Positions 45,458 to 54,761 of a stretch of DNA of 64,000 nucleotides are shown piece after piece; position 1 is the stretch's first letter; each line of letters starts with the position of its first letter. Under the pieces are notes generated by a model that was given only the letters and a program-made list of their open reading frames with translations, searched no databases and was not told where the DNA came from. Origin of the DNA: Sphingobium lactosutens DS20 (lineage in GTDB: Bacteria > Pseudomonadota > Alphaproteobacteria > Sphingomonadales > Sphingomonadaceae); NCBI RefSeq assembly GCF_000445105.1, contig NZ_ATDP01000073.1, positions 62,001 to 126,000 on the forward strand. Reading direction: 5' to 3'. Both the position numbers and the translations under genes were made by a program.

Positions 45458-45855
45458 GTCGCGACATATCCTGCCGGAGGAACGCGGACCAGGAAATGGC
45501 CCTTCACACCCTGTGGCCAGAGTGCATAAGGCACCTGGCCCTCCGCACTGGCTGCGTGATGCAGCGCATAATCCAGGATCGCGCGCGCCGCGTCATCATC
45601 CGGGTCGAAGCGGCCCAGGACGTAGCCGATCTTGCCGGGCGCGCGCAGGTGAACCGTGCATCCGTCGCCACAGGCAAACAGGCAGGGCATCGACTGAAGG
45701 GCGATGCCTTGATAGGCCGGATCGCTTGCCTGCACCCGCTCCAGCGCCGCCAGAAGCCGCGCGCCATCGCGCGGCTCCCCCGACGCCAGACTCCCGGGGC
45801 GACGGCAACTGCTGCACGCCACCACGGACGGACCGGGATCGACCGGCGTCAGCAT
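45454..45855 (-). CDS. DUF1636 family metal-binding-like protein
   Basis: 133 residues from the ATG at 45855. Cys pattern CSSCRRPGS near the N-terminus and MPCLFACGDGCTVHLRAPGKIGYVLGRF later, reminiscent of thioredoxin-like 2Fe-2S ferredoxins. DUF1636 proteins are found next to cobalamin genes, but their role (electron donor, cobalt handling or reductase) is not established. One base separates it from the btuB stop, and its stop overlaps cobT, so it is part of the operon. Confidence 0.88.
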   Translation of the reverse strand: MLTPVDPGPSVVACSSCRRPGSLASGEPRDGARLLAALERVQASDPAYQGIALQSMPCLFACGDGCTVHLRAPGKIGYVLGRFDPDDDAARAILDYALHHAASAEGQVPYALWPQGVKGHFLVRVPPAGYVAT

Positions 45856-45856
45856 G

Positions 45857-47800
45857 TCAGAAACGACCCCTGATCCCGGCATAGATGCTGCGGCCCAGCG
45901 TGCCGTAGCGATAGGCCGTCATATATTGTTCGTCGAAGACATTTTCCGCCCGCGCGAACAGCCGAACGCTCTCGTTCAGCCGATATTCCGCCCGCAGGTC
46001 GACCAGCGTATAATCGTCAAGCCGCGTGGCGTTGGAGGCATTGTCGTAGCTCTTGCCCGCCCAGCGAACCGCTGATCCCAGGGTGAGGCCGAAGGCGAAA
46101 TCATAGGAAACAGACGCATTGGCCATATGGCGCGGGCGGCGGGGCAGCCAGTTTCCTTCATTGGCGGTTCCGGCGGAGCGGTCCTCCGCCACGGTCCAGC
46201 TATAATTGCCGTCCAGCGTCCATCCGCCAAGGCGCAGCGCGGCGTCCGCTTCGATGCCATGGGCCTCTGCGCGTGCGACGTTCAGATAATAGCCCCAGCG
46301 CGGCGTGTCGGTCCCCGGCACGACGCAAAGCGGATCAGTGCTGCCAAAGTCGCAGCCATTATAGATGATCTGCTCGGTCGTCGTCCGTTCGAAATAGGTC
46401 GCGCCGATCGTCAGGCTATCGCCGAAAAAGGCTTGCTGCACGCCCGCTTCCCATCCATGGGCGCGTTCGGGGTCGAGGTTCACATTCCCATATTCGCTGA
46501 ACAGCTGGTAGAGGGAAGGGGCCTTGAACCCTTCGCCATAGCTGGCGCGCAAGGTCGTTCCGCTGGGCAGGGCCCATATGCCGCCCGCCGAAAACAGCGT
46601 GCGCCCGCCATAGCGATTATGATCGTCATGCCGCACACCGCCATTGATGGTGAGGCCATCGAGCGGGCGGACGGTCAATTGGCCATAGACGCTGGTGATT
46701 TCCGCCTTGCCCCTGACAAAGTCGGGCAGCGGATCGGACAGCGAGCCGGATGGCGAACGGCTTTTGAAGCGCGATCGCTCATTTTCAACGCCGAAGGTGG
46801 CGGAGATGCGATCGGACAGGTCGAAAATGCCCTGATATTCGAACCGGCGATTCTTGCCAGCCGCTTCGAAGCTTAAAGGCTGTTCAAGTTCGGGGCTGTA
46901 GCTGTCGCGATCGGTGTCGGTATAGTTATAGGCGATGCGATTGCGCAGTCGGCCGCCGAGCATCGTAAAGTTGAGGCCGGCATAGCCGACAAATTCGCGG
47001 TTATGGCTGTAGTCGGGCGCGTCGCCGCCAAACCCGTCAATTTCCACCCGACCTGTCGAATAATAGCCCCGCAGGTCGATGCTGGCATTTGCGCCGAGCG
47101 CCAGTTCCGCGCGTCCGGCGACATTGCGGTTGGTATAACCATCCCGCTCGCCGCCGCCAAAGGCCGGCGCGATCGCGGAAATGCCGTCAGTGGTGAAGGA
47201 CTGGCCGCCGATCCGCCAGCTGAGTGGACCAGACACCCCGCCCAGCGCGGCGCGGGCGCTGACGGTATCGCGCGATCCGGCTTCGATATCGAAACTGCCT
47301 TCCAGTGGCGCCTGCGGGCTGGCGGTGACGATGTTGACCACGCCGCCGATCGCCTGGCTTCCCCAGAGCGTCGATTGGGGGCCACGCAGCACCTCGATCC
47401 TCTGTGCGTCGCCGATCAGCAGATTGGCGAAATTATAGCCGCCGCCGGTCGAGGACGGATCATTGAGCTTCACCCCGTCGATGACCACGACGGTCTGTTC
47501 CGATTCCGCGCCGCGAATGCGCAGCGATGTGGCGGTCCCATAGCCGCCATTGCGGGACAGGCTGATGCCCGGCGTGCGCAGCAGCAATTCGGCCGCACCG
47601 ATATCCTGCGCCCGGTCGATTGCGGCCTTGTCCAGAACCGTGATGGAGGCGGACACTTGATCCAGTGGCGTGGGCGCGCGGGTGGCGGTGACGACAATGC
47701 CGTCTGCATCGCTCATCTCGTCAGGCGACTGCGCCAATGCCGGGCAGGCAAGAGTGAACGCGATGACGGCGGTAGAAGTCTTGAGCAACAGGCTCTGCAT
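45857..47800 (-). CDS. btuB: TonB-dependent vitamin B12 receptor BtuB
   Basis: 647 residues from the ATG at 47800 with AAGGGG upstream. Signal peptide MQSLLLKTSTAVIAFTLACPALAQ; TonB box-like DGIVVTATR; plug with LRIRGAESEQTVVVIDGVKLNDPSSTGGGYNFANLLIGDAQRIEVLRGPQSTLWGSQAIGGVVNIVT, the BtuB hallmark. The barrel ends ...LGRSIYAGIRGRF with terminal Phe. It brings cobalamin or cobinamide across the outer membrane. First gene after a cobalamin riboswitch, so it is switched off when B12 is plentiful. Confidence 0.95.
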   Translation of the reverse strand: MQSLLLKTSTAVIAFTLACPALAQSPDEMSDADGIVVTATRAPTPLDQVSASITVLDKAAIDRAQDIGAAELLLRTPGISLSRNGGYGTATSLRIRGAESEQTVVVIDGVKLNDPSSTGGGYNFANLLIGDAQRIEVLRGPQSTLWGSQAIGGVVNIVTASPQAPLEGSFDIEAGSRDTVSARAALGGVSGPLSWRIGGQSFTTDGISAIAPAFGGGERDGYTNRNVAGRAELALGANASIDLRGYYSTGRVEIDGFGGDAPDYSHNREFVGYAGLNFTMLGGRLRNRIAYNYTDTDRDSYSPELEQPLSFEAAGKNRRFEYQGIFDLSDRISATFGVENERSRFKSRSPSGSLSDPLPDFVRGKAEITSVYGQLTVRPLDGLTINGGVRHDDHNRYGGRTLFSAGGIWALPSGTTLRASYGEGFKAPSLYQLFSEYGNVNLDPERAHGWEAGVQQAFFGDSLTIGATYFERTTTEQIIYNGCDFGSTDPLCVVPGTDTPRWGYYLNVARAEAHGIEADAALRLGGWTLDGNYSWTVAEDRSAGTANEGNWLPRRPRHMANASVSYDFAFGLTLGSAVRWAGKSYDNASNATRLDDYTLVDLRAEYRLNESVRLFARAENVFDEQYMTAYRYGTLGRSIYAGIRGRF

Positions 47801-47954
47801 GGTAACCCCTTTTGACACGAGCCACGCGCACGCGGGCCATGCCGTCCCTTGGGACAAGGACAAACGACATCGCCCGCGCAACGCGCGGCGCTTCCTGTCG
47901 TCATGCGGGTTTACCCCCGTCCGCCCGGCTCACCCTGTCCGCGCGAAAGACGAC

Positions 47955-48120
47955 GGCGACGGGCAGGTCTCCTGGCTTGCGGATCAGCGCCGGTCGGCCG
48001 CCTTCTCGGAAGCTGCGCTTCCAATGGCATATGGCCGATGACTCACCGCATACAGTTGCAGGGGCAGCCGGATGTTATCCGTTCCCATTTTCATCCCCGT
48101 CGCCGGGGAACCTGTCGCAG
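47955..48120 (-). promoter_or_regulatory. Cobalamin riboswitch upstream of btuB
   Basis: On the minus strand the conserved elements occur in order: GGTTCCCC and GATGAAAATGGGAA (48112 to about 48080), CCTGCAACTGT followed by GCGGTGAG (48062 to about 48041), and the B12 box GCCAGGAGACCTGCC near 47976-47962. The region from here to btuB has a GC-rich hairpin (47874-47888) that could be part of the expression platform. Binding adenosylcobalamin should lower expression of btuB and the cob operon. Confidence 0.93.
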
Positions 48121-48174
48121 CGCGGCCGTTACATCGGATGGTGGCAGGCCGTCAATCATTTCGCGAGAGCAAAT

Positions 48175-48951
48175 CTACCCGTGACGACGGCCCATAGGGA
48201 TGATGCTGGGCCAGGCGCTTTCCATATCCACCTTGGCCTCGATGCCATAGACCATGGCAAGGTGGTCAGGCGTCAGCACGTGGCGGGGACTGCCGTCAGC
48301 AATGAGGCGTCCCTCATCGATCAGGATCAGCCGATCACAATAGCGCGCCGCCATGGTGAGGTCATGCAGCACGGCGATGACCAGCGCCCCGTGACGGGCC
48401 TGATCGTGCAGCAGATCCATGACGTCGATCTGATGTCCCGGATCGAGGCTGGCGAGCGGTTCGTCCGCGATGAGGGCGGGGGCTTCGACAGCGAGCGCGC
48501 GGGCCAACAGCACGCGGGCGCGCTCGCCCCCGGACAATTGCGTGGCGATGCGGTGGCGAAGGTCGATGACGTCCGCCCGCTCCATCGCCTTTTCGATCGC
48601 GGCGGCGTCCGTTTCGGCCAAGCGCGACATCGGGCCGAGATGAGGCAGCCGGCCAAGACCTACGAGACGTTCGACGGTCAGGGGCCAGTGCAATGTCTGT
48701 CCTTGCGGCAGATAGGCGATCCGTCTGGCAAGGTCCGCCCGCGGCAGTGCGCCGACAGGCTGCCCGTCGATGGCGATCCTTCCCCGCGCGGGAACCAGCG
48801 CCATGATCGCGCGGGCGAGCGTGGATTTGCCCGCGCCATTGGGGCCGACAATGCCGACCAATGTTCCCGCCGTGAGACTGGCATGAATGTCGTGCAGGAC
48901 CGTGCGACGACCAAGCGTCACGCCGACCCCTTCAAGCGTGAGCATCACCAT
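48175..48951 (-). CDS. btuD: Cobalamin ABC transporter ATP-binding protein BtuD
   Basis: 258 residues from the ATG at 48951, overlapping the btuC stop. Walker A GPNGAGKSTLAR, signature LSGGERARVLLARALA, Walker B ALIADEPLASLD and the switch VIAVLHDL are complete. FecE/BtuD subfamily; powers import of cobalamin (or cobinamide) across the inner membrane with BtuC and the BtuF-like binding protein next to them. Confidence 0.9.
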   Translation of the reverse strand: MVMLTLEGVGVTLGRRTVLHDIHASLTAGTLVGIVGPNGAGKSTLARAIMALVPARGRIAIDGQPVGALPRADLARRIAYLPQGQTLHWPLTVERLVGLGRLPHLGPMSRLAETDAAAIEKAMERADVIDLRHRIATQLSGGERARVLLARALAVEAPALIADEPLASLDPGHQIDVMDLLHDQARHGALVIAVLHDLTMAARYCDRLILIDEGRLIADGSPRHVLTPDHLAMVYGIEAKVDMESAWPSIIPMGRRHG

Positions 48952-49955
48952 AGCCGCCGCTCCCGCAAAAGATGGAGGAGGAAGATGGGAATGCCCAGAA
49001 ATGCCGTGACGACGCCCAGCTTCAATTCATTGGTGGTGGGTATCAGGCGCACGGCGATATCGGACAGGGTCAGCAGCGCCGCGCCCCCCAATGCGGCGGG
49101 CAGCAGGATGGCGGAGGGGCTGCGATCGGTCAGCGGGCGTATGAGGTGAGGCACGATCAGGCCGATGAAGCCGATGGTTCCGGAAACCGCCACCGCCCCG
49201 CCGACGCCGATCGCCGTGCCCAGCATCAGCCGCAGGCGAGTGCGGCGAAGGTCCACGCCCAGCGCCGTCGCGCCGTCCTCCCCCAGGGTCAGCGCGTCGA
49301 GCGCACGCCCGTCCCAGATGAGAAGCAGCATGCCGACCGCAATGCAGGGCAGGGCAATCCAGAGATGATCGAAGGATCTGTTCTCCAGGCTGCCGAGCAG
49401 CCAGGTCATGATCTCCATCGCGGCGAAGGGATTGGGGGAAAGGTTCAGCGCGAGGCTGATGCCGGCCTGCGCCAGCGTCGCGACGGCGATCCCTGCCAGG
49501 ATAAGGGTCAATGAACTTTCCGATCGTCCAGCCAGGAAGAAGAGCAGGACGAGCGACAGGCAGGCGCTACCAATCGCCATCGCCGGCAGCATCAGCGGAT
49601 GGAGTTGCGCAAAGCCGAAATAGAGCGCGCCGACCGCGCCCAGCGCCGCCGCGCTCGACGTGCCCAGCACCGACGGCTCGGCCAGCGGGTTGCGGAGATA
49701 GCCTTGGAGAGACGCGCCCGACAGCCCCAGCATCGCACCCACAGCCAGACCCAGCAGCGTGCGCGGAATACGCAGATCGAACAGGATCGTGTGAGTGATG
49801 CTGTCGCCATGACCGGTCATCGCCGCCACGATGTGGGGCAGAGGCAGGGCGACGGCGCCGAGTAACAGGGACCCGAAACCCGCGATCAGAGCCAGCAAGA
49901 GCAGCCCGACTAGCAGCAGCGCGCGACCTCGCCCATGCAGCCTCGTCATCGCCAT
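48945..49955 (-). CDS. btuC: Cobalamin ABC transporter permease BtuC
   Basis: 336 residues from the ATG at 49955 (49949 is an alternative). FecCD-family permease with about ten membrane segments: RIPRTLLGLAVGAMLGLSGASLQGYLRNPLAEPSVLGTSSAAALGAV is the family signature and GTIGFIGLIVPHLIRPLTDRSPSAILLPAALGGAALLTLSDIAVRLI the coupling region. Assigned to cobalamin because of the adjacent riboswitches and cob genes. Divergent from the binding-protein gene, 35 bp away. Confidence 0.9.
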   Translation of the reverse strand: MAMTRLHGRGRALLLVGLLLLALIAGFGSLLLGAVALPLPHIVAAMTGHGDSITHTILFDLRIPRTLLGLAVGAMLGLSGASLQGYLRNPLAEPSVLGTSSAAALGAVGALYFGFAQLHPLMLPAMAIGSACLSLVLLFFLAGRSESSLTLILAGIAVATLAQAGISLALNLSPNPFAAMEIMTWLLGSLENRSFDHLWIALPCIAVGMLLLIWDGRALDALTLGEDGATALGVDLRRTRLRLMLGTAIGVGGAVAVSGTIGFIGLIVPHLIRPLTDRSPSAILLPAALGGAALLTLSDIAVRLIPTTNELKLGVVTAFLGIPIFLLHLLRERRLW

Positions 49956-49990
49956 TGGCTCGCCAGTGTCCAAGAGCTATGGGGCGTGGC

Positions 49991-50857
49991 ATGACGCACA
50001 AGGCCCTTATGCCGATTTTCGCATCTTGCCTGATGGTCGCCGCCATTGGCTCTGGCCTTTGGGCAAAGGACGCGCCTTCCGGCCGGTCGACGGGTTTTGC
50101 GCCCAGGCGGATCGTGTCGGTCAATCTGTGCGCGGATCAATTGGTGCTGGCGCTGGCGGATAGAAGCCAGATTGCCGGCCTCACCCGCAATGCCGCCGAT
50201 CGCGAAATGTCTGCAGAGGCTGATCGGGCGGGGGGATTGCCTCTGCTCAGCAGTTCGGCCGAGCATATCCTTGCGATCAATCCCGACCTGGTCGTCGGGA
50301 TGCCCGCCAGCCGCAGTGCAGCGCTCTCGGCGCTCAAGGGGCATCACTATCGGACGCTTGACCTTAAAAGCACGGACCAACTGGCCGATATTTACGACGC
50401 GATCAGAGAAGTCGGCAGGGCAGTTGGCCATCCAGAGCGTGGCCGGGCCATGATCGCGGCCATGGAGCGCAATCTTGTCGGCTTGAAGAAAAGCGGGCGA
50501 GGGCGGGTTGCCGCTTATTATCAGCGGCGCGGCTATATGACCGGCACCGGCACGCTGGTGGATGACCTGATGCAGCGCGTGGGCCTCACCAATCTGGCGG
50601 CCAAACTGGGAAAGCCGGCGCTGGCGCAGGTCAGCCTGGAGGAGATGGTGGCGGCGCGCCCGGATTTCCTGATCGTAGAAAGCGCGACGGATGCGGTCAC
50701 GGACCAGGGTAGCGAAATGCTGCACCACCCCGCGCTGCGCAACATTCCGCGCATCAGCATCCCCCAGGCATGGACGGTCTGTGGCAGCGCCGCCTATGCC
50801 CGCGCGGCGCACAGCCTGTCGGCCCAGATCGCTCGCTTCGATGCCCGGCGTCATTAA
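49991..50857 (+). CDS. btuF: Periplasmic cobalamin-binding protein BtuF-like
   Basis: 288 residues from the ATG at 49991. Signal peptide MTHKALMPIFASCLMVAAIGSGLWA. Helical-backbone class III substrate-binding fold: RRIVSVNLCADQLVLALADRSQIAGLTRNA, INPDLVVGMPASRS, a long backbone helix and RPDFLIVESATD. It would pass cobalamin to BtuCD. The Cys in VNLCADQ is typical of this subgroup. Divergent from btuC and convergent with cobO, whose stop it overlaps by 4 bp. Confidence 0.85.
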   Translation: MTHKALMPIFASCLMVAAIGSGLWAKDAPSGRSTGFAPRRIVSVNLCADQLVLALADRSQIAGLTRNAADREMSAEADRAGGLPLLSSSAEHILAINPDLVVGMPASRSAALSALKGHHYRTLDLKSTDQLADIYDAIREVGRAVGHPERGRAMIAAMERNLVGLKKSGRGRVAAYYQRRGYMTGTGTLVDDLMQRVGLTNLAAKLGKPALAQVSLEEMVAARPDFLIVESATDAVTDQGSEMLHHPALRNIPRISIPQAWTVCGSAAYARAAHSLSAQIARFDARRH

Positions 50858-51462
50858 AATTCGATCCCTCGCTGCGCCTTCACATTTTGTTCGCGAAAGG
50901 GATGTTTGACCTGCGTCATGTCGGTGACAAGGTCCGCTGCGTCGATCAAAGGCTGCGGCGCGTTGCGACCGGTGATGATGACATGCGTCATGGCCGGTTT
51001 GTTCGCCAGCACGGCCAGAACTTCATCGACCGGGAGATAGTCGTAGCGCAGTACGATGTTGAGCTCGTCGGCAACCACCATGTGATAGGAGGGATCGGCG
51101 ATCATTCGCTTCACTTCGTCCCATGCCGCGCGCGCAACGGCGATGTCACGGCTGCGGTCCTGCGTGTCCCAGGTGAAGCCTTCGCCCATGGGCTTGAATT
51201 CGACGAAATCGGGAAAGCGATCGAACACCGCCTTTTCGCCGGTCTGCATCGCTCCCTTGACGAACTGGATGACGCCGACCTTCATGCCATGGCCGATGGC
51301 GCGGACAACCATGCCGAGCGCGGCCGACGTCTTGCCCTTGCCGGTGCCGGTATGGACGATGATAAGCCCTTTTTCGATCGTCTTGGACGCGATCTTCCTG
51401 TCCTGCGCGACCTTGAGCTTGCGCATCCGTTCCTGATGCTCGGCGTCGGTGCGCGGCTTCAC
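50854..51462 (-). CDS. cobO: Cob(I)yrinic acid a,c-diamide adenosyltransferase
   Basis: 202 residues from a GTG at 51462 (MKPRTDAEHQERMRKLKVAQDR), the first suitable start in a region that fits other CobO N-termini. Adds the adenosyl group to cob(I)alamin or corrinoid precursors. P-loop HTGTGKGKTSAALG, IQFVKGAMQTGEK, VVADELNIVLRYDYLPVDEV and VIITGRNAPQPLIDAADLVTDM are the family blocks. The same frame stays open upstream through a His-rich stretch (HHHDPCHHH), so a longer form is possible. Regulated by the second riboswitch. Confidence 0.92.
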   Translation of the reverse strand: MKPRTDAEHQERMRKLKVAQDRKIASKTIEKGLIIVHTGTGKGKTSAALGMVVRAIGHGMKVGVIQFVKGAMQTGEKAVFDRFPDFVEFKPMGEGFTWDTQDRSRDIAVARAAWDEVKRMIADPSYHMVVADELNIVLRYDYLPVDEVLAVLANKPAMTHVIITGRNAPQPLIDAADLVTDMTQVKHPFREQNVKAQRGIEF

Positions 51463-51710
51463 TGGCCAAAGCCCGTGATGATGGCATGGATCATGATGAT
51501 GGACTTCACTGCCCTGACTCTCCGACGCGGGTGCAACGAAGGCTAAGGGTCTGCCGATCCGCAGTGTGCGATCGACCGGCGGGCGGGCCGGGCGTCTGCG
51601 TCCTGACACCGGGCGGCCTGACTGCCGTGGCGACCCCTGCCGCCTGGTCGTCGCTCGCCGGACATGCCGCGCCCCGGCCATCCCCTGGACCAAGGACAAG
51701 AGCGACCCAC

Positions 51711-51915
51711 GCCGGCAGGTCTCCTGGCTCGCAGGTCGTCGCCCGCCGCACGCCTTCCCGGACAGTCATGCCCAGTGGCCGCTCCGGCTATCAAGGCCGG
51801 AACCCGTGCGACGCGCTCACCGCTTACAGTTGCAGGGACAGCCATGGCATTGGCCGCCCGAAGCGCAGCCGCACCATATTCCCTATTAAGCCCGATATGG
51901 GCACCAGCGCGATCT
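51711..51915 (-). promoter_or_regulatory. Cobalamin riboswitch upstream of cobO
   Basis: Minus-strand elements: GGTGCCC near 51905, TAATAGGGAA about 51893-51884, CCTGCAACTGT with GCGGTGAG (51836 to about 51816) and the B12 box GCCAGGAGACCTGCC (near 51728-51714). It is 250 bp upstream of the cobO start and downstream of the DUF4198 gene, so it heads a separate transcript. Confidence 0.92.
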
Positions 51916-52007
51916 TTGACGGACATCTTGCGAGTCCGCGATCGCGCCATAGCGCGGGTGGCGCAGCCTTGGCAATCGCAAGCCTGACTGCGCCGTGGCT
52001 CCCACGA

Positions 52008-52640
52008 TCAGTCGTTGACGAAGCTGATCGTCGTCATGTGATAGATGGTGGCGACCGGCGCGCCGCGCAGCATCAGGTCGCCGCTTTCTTCCTGCGTGGC
52101 GCTCAAAATATAGCGTCCTTTGGCGGAGATGGGCAGGGATACGCGACCCCGATCGTTCGTGACGAAATTCTTTGACCATTTGTCAGGAGAGATCGCCAGG
52201 ATCTTAGCGGCCGGAACAGGCTTGCCATCCCGCATCAGCGTGAAGCTGTCCGCCCCTGCTGCCGTCGGCACGATTTCCAGCGGCAATATAGCCTTGGGCT
52301 CTGAGCGGCCTGCGCGGGCATAATAGATGACGCCCTGCTTCTTGCCATCCTCGCCCCAGGGGTCGAACACGCTGTCGTCCGTGACCCGCACGTCACCCGC
52401 CGGCGCGGCGACTTCGATATAGCCTGCCTTGCGGACCGGAGCCGCGTCACTTGCCCCGATGAGCTTGGGAGCCTGGAGCTTCTCAAATTCCGGATCGCCG
52501 CCTTCGGGAAGGGCTTCGCCCGGTTCGCCGAGATAGATGCGCGCCGGTCCATTGCCATCGCGCTCGACCCAGATTTCATGCGCCTGCACCGCCATGGGCA
52601 GGGTTATCAGCGCCAGCAGCGCGAGCGGCCATCTCTTCAT
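52008..52640 (-). CDS. DUF4198 periplasmic protein
   Basis: 210 residues, ATG seven bases after GGAG. Signal peptide MKRWPLALLALITLPMAVQAHEIWVE; the mature protein starts with the HEIWVERDG motif of DUF4198, with FTLMRDGKPVPAAKILAISPDKWSKNFVTNDRGRVSLP resembling an Ig-like/carboxypeptidase-regulatory beta fold. DUF4198 proteins are linked to uptake of Ni, Co or other metals together with TonB receptors. It lies 21 bp after the broken TonB receptor gene on the same strand. Confidence 0.85.
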   Translation of the reverse strand: MKRWPLALLALITLPMAVQAHEIWVERDGNGPARIYLGEPGEALPEGGDPEFEKLQAPKLIGASDAAPVRKAGYIEVAAPAGDVRVTDDSVFDPWGEDGKKQGVIYYARAGRSEPKAILPLEIVPTAAGADSFTLMRDGKPVPAAKILAISPDKWSKNFVTNDRGRVSLPISAKGRYILSATQEESGDLMLRGAPVATIYHMTTISFVND

Positions 52641-52661
52641 TGTCTCTCTCCTCATCACTCG

Positions 52662-54761
52662 TCAGAAGCGGAAGCCGACCGTGCCCATCACGTTGCGCGG
52701 CGCGCCCATGAAGCAGTCGCCCCGCGCCAAGCAGGACGCATAATAGTGATTGTTGAGCAAATTTGTCGCGTTGATCGCAAAGCGCCAGCTGTTCCAATTG
52801 ATTTCCGCCAGGGCGTCCACGGTCGTGCGCGATGGCGTCACGATGGTGTAGAGCGTGCCTGCGGGGATAGTGGGGTCAAGCCCGTAGGGATCGATCGCCC
52901 CGGTTGATTTGCTCTTGCCGCTATAGACCACGCCTGCGCCCAGGCGCAGTTGCGCCGAGTCGGTCATGCCGAACGTCTTGGTCGACCAGACCGACGCCGT
53001 GTGCCGCGGCATGTAATTGAGGCTGCTATTCACTTCGGATTTCAGTTTGTTATAGCCATAGTTGACCAGCAATTCGAAATCGCCCGGCAAGCGGTGGCTC
53101 GCCTCGACCTCGATACCCTTGGTTGTCAGTTCGCCCGACTGCGTCGTTACATTGTTGGGAAGATAAAGTACCCGGTTGCGCTCCTTGATATGGAACGCCG
53201 TCATCGTCACCAACGTGGCGAGCTGCGGCTGCCATTTCACTCCCGCTTCATATTGCGTGCCGGTCTGCGGGCGGAACCCTTCGCCATCGCTGTTCACGCC
53301 GGCGATTGGCAGGAAGCTTTCCGTGTAGCTGAAGAAAGGCGAGAAACCCGCGCCGATTTCCCCGATAATCCCCGCGCGAAAGGTCGTGGCATTGTCTTTA
53401 GTGCCCGCCGTGCTGGTGACATGATCACGCCGCGCGCCGAGCACCACGGATATGCGGTCAAAAAACCGGATCTGGTCTTGCACATAGACGCCAAGTTGTT
53501 TCTGGGAGTCATAGCTGAACGGGCCAGTCGGGTCATAGGTCTGCAAGGCATCATAATCGATGTCGTACAGATCGATGATCTCGGTGCCGCTGGCATAGCG
53601 CTTGCCGACCTTGTTCCAGCTATAATCGATACCTGCCAGCAGGACATGCTCGATCGCGGATCCGGTGTTGAATTTGATCTGCAGATTATTGTCCGTTGAA
53701 AAGACGTTCATCCGCGCATCGCTGGCGTCAGCATATAGCCCGATGGTCCGACCATCCGTGCCGTACACCGCATAGGGATTGGTCGGATTGGTGTAGCTGT
53801 CGGCATAATGGGTGAAATATTCCAGGTCGCTGTCGATATAGCGCGCCTTAAGGCTCAACCGGATATTGTCCGAAAAATCATGGGTAATCGAGCCGCCGCC
53901 TTGCAGCGAGCGTCCCGAATAACGGTCCCACCCCGGTTTGCCGACAAAGGTGAAGCGGTCGAGCTTGCCGGAATAGGTGGGATTGGGCCGGAATGTCCCC
54001 ACGATCGGCAGGAATTGCGATGTCGATCCGCTATCATCCTCCTGGTACAGACCCGTCAGGACAATGTCGGTATCGGGCGTCGGTTGCCAGCGAATGGACG
54101 GCGCGAACATCACGCGATCGTCGGCTACATTATCGACAAATGTATCGGCGTCGCGAACCCTGGCCACGCCGCGAACCGCCAGCGTGTCGGTCAACGCCAG
54201 ATTGACGTCCGCCATCGCTTCCTTGCGATCATAGCTGCCATAGACCAGGTTGACCTCGCCCCCGGTCTGGAATTGCGGTGTCTTGGACACGAGGTTGACG
54301 AGGCCCCCAATGGAGCCTTGTCCGAACAGCACCGACGCCGGACCACGCACGATTTCCACGCGGGAGAAATTATAGGGGTCGGACGTGATGCTGGCATAAT
54401 AGCTGAAAATGTCCCGCATCCCGTCTCGAAACTGAAGCGCGCTAATGCCGCGAATCGTGAAGCCATCGACGCGGGTATCCCGACCATAGGGATTTGCCAG
54501 CACGCCAGCGGCATATTTGACGGTATCGCTGATGCTGATTGCCCCCTGCGACAGATATTGATCCGCGTCGATGACCGTGATGGGCTGGGGTGTTTCAATA
54601 AGAGGCGTATCGGTTTTCGTGCCCGTATATTGGATGGCGGTCACGACGATGGCATCTTCACTCTCTGCCGCGTCAACGGGCGTTTACGCATAGGCGGAAA
54701 CAGGCGGCAGCACGGCGGCAAGGGCGACCCCAGCCAAGGCCGACAAGCGATAGCGTGTCAA
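52662..54761 (-). pseudogene. TonB-dependent siderophore-type receptor interrupted by an in-frame TAA
   Basis: The full frame runs from a TTG at 54761 (MTRYRLSALAGVALAAVLPPVSAYA, a good signal peptide) but hits TAA at 54686-54684, exactly after the predicted cleavage site, and continues as TPVDAAESEDAIVVTAIQYTGTKTDTPL, the TonB box and plug. The rest (about 660 residues) is intact: PQPITVIDADQYLSQG, TIRGISALQFRDG, VEIVRGPASVLFGQGSIGGLVNLVSK, and a barrel ending VMGTVGFRF. A CAA-to-TAA change (AYAQ to AYA*) would explain it. Internal restarts (GTG at 54644) would lack a signal peptide. It is therefore probably inactive unless read through. Confidence 0.8.
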
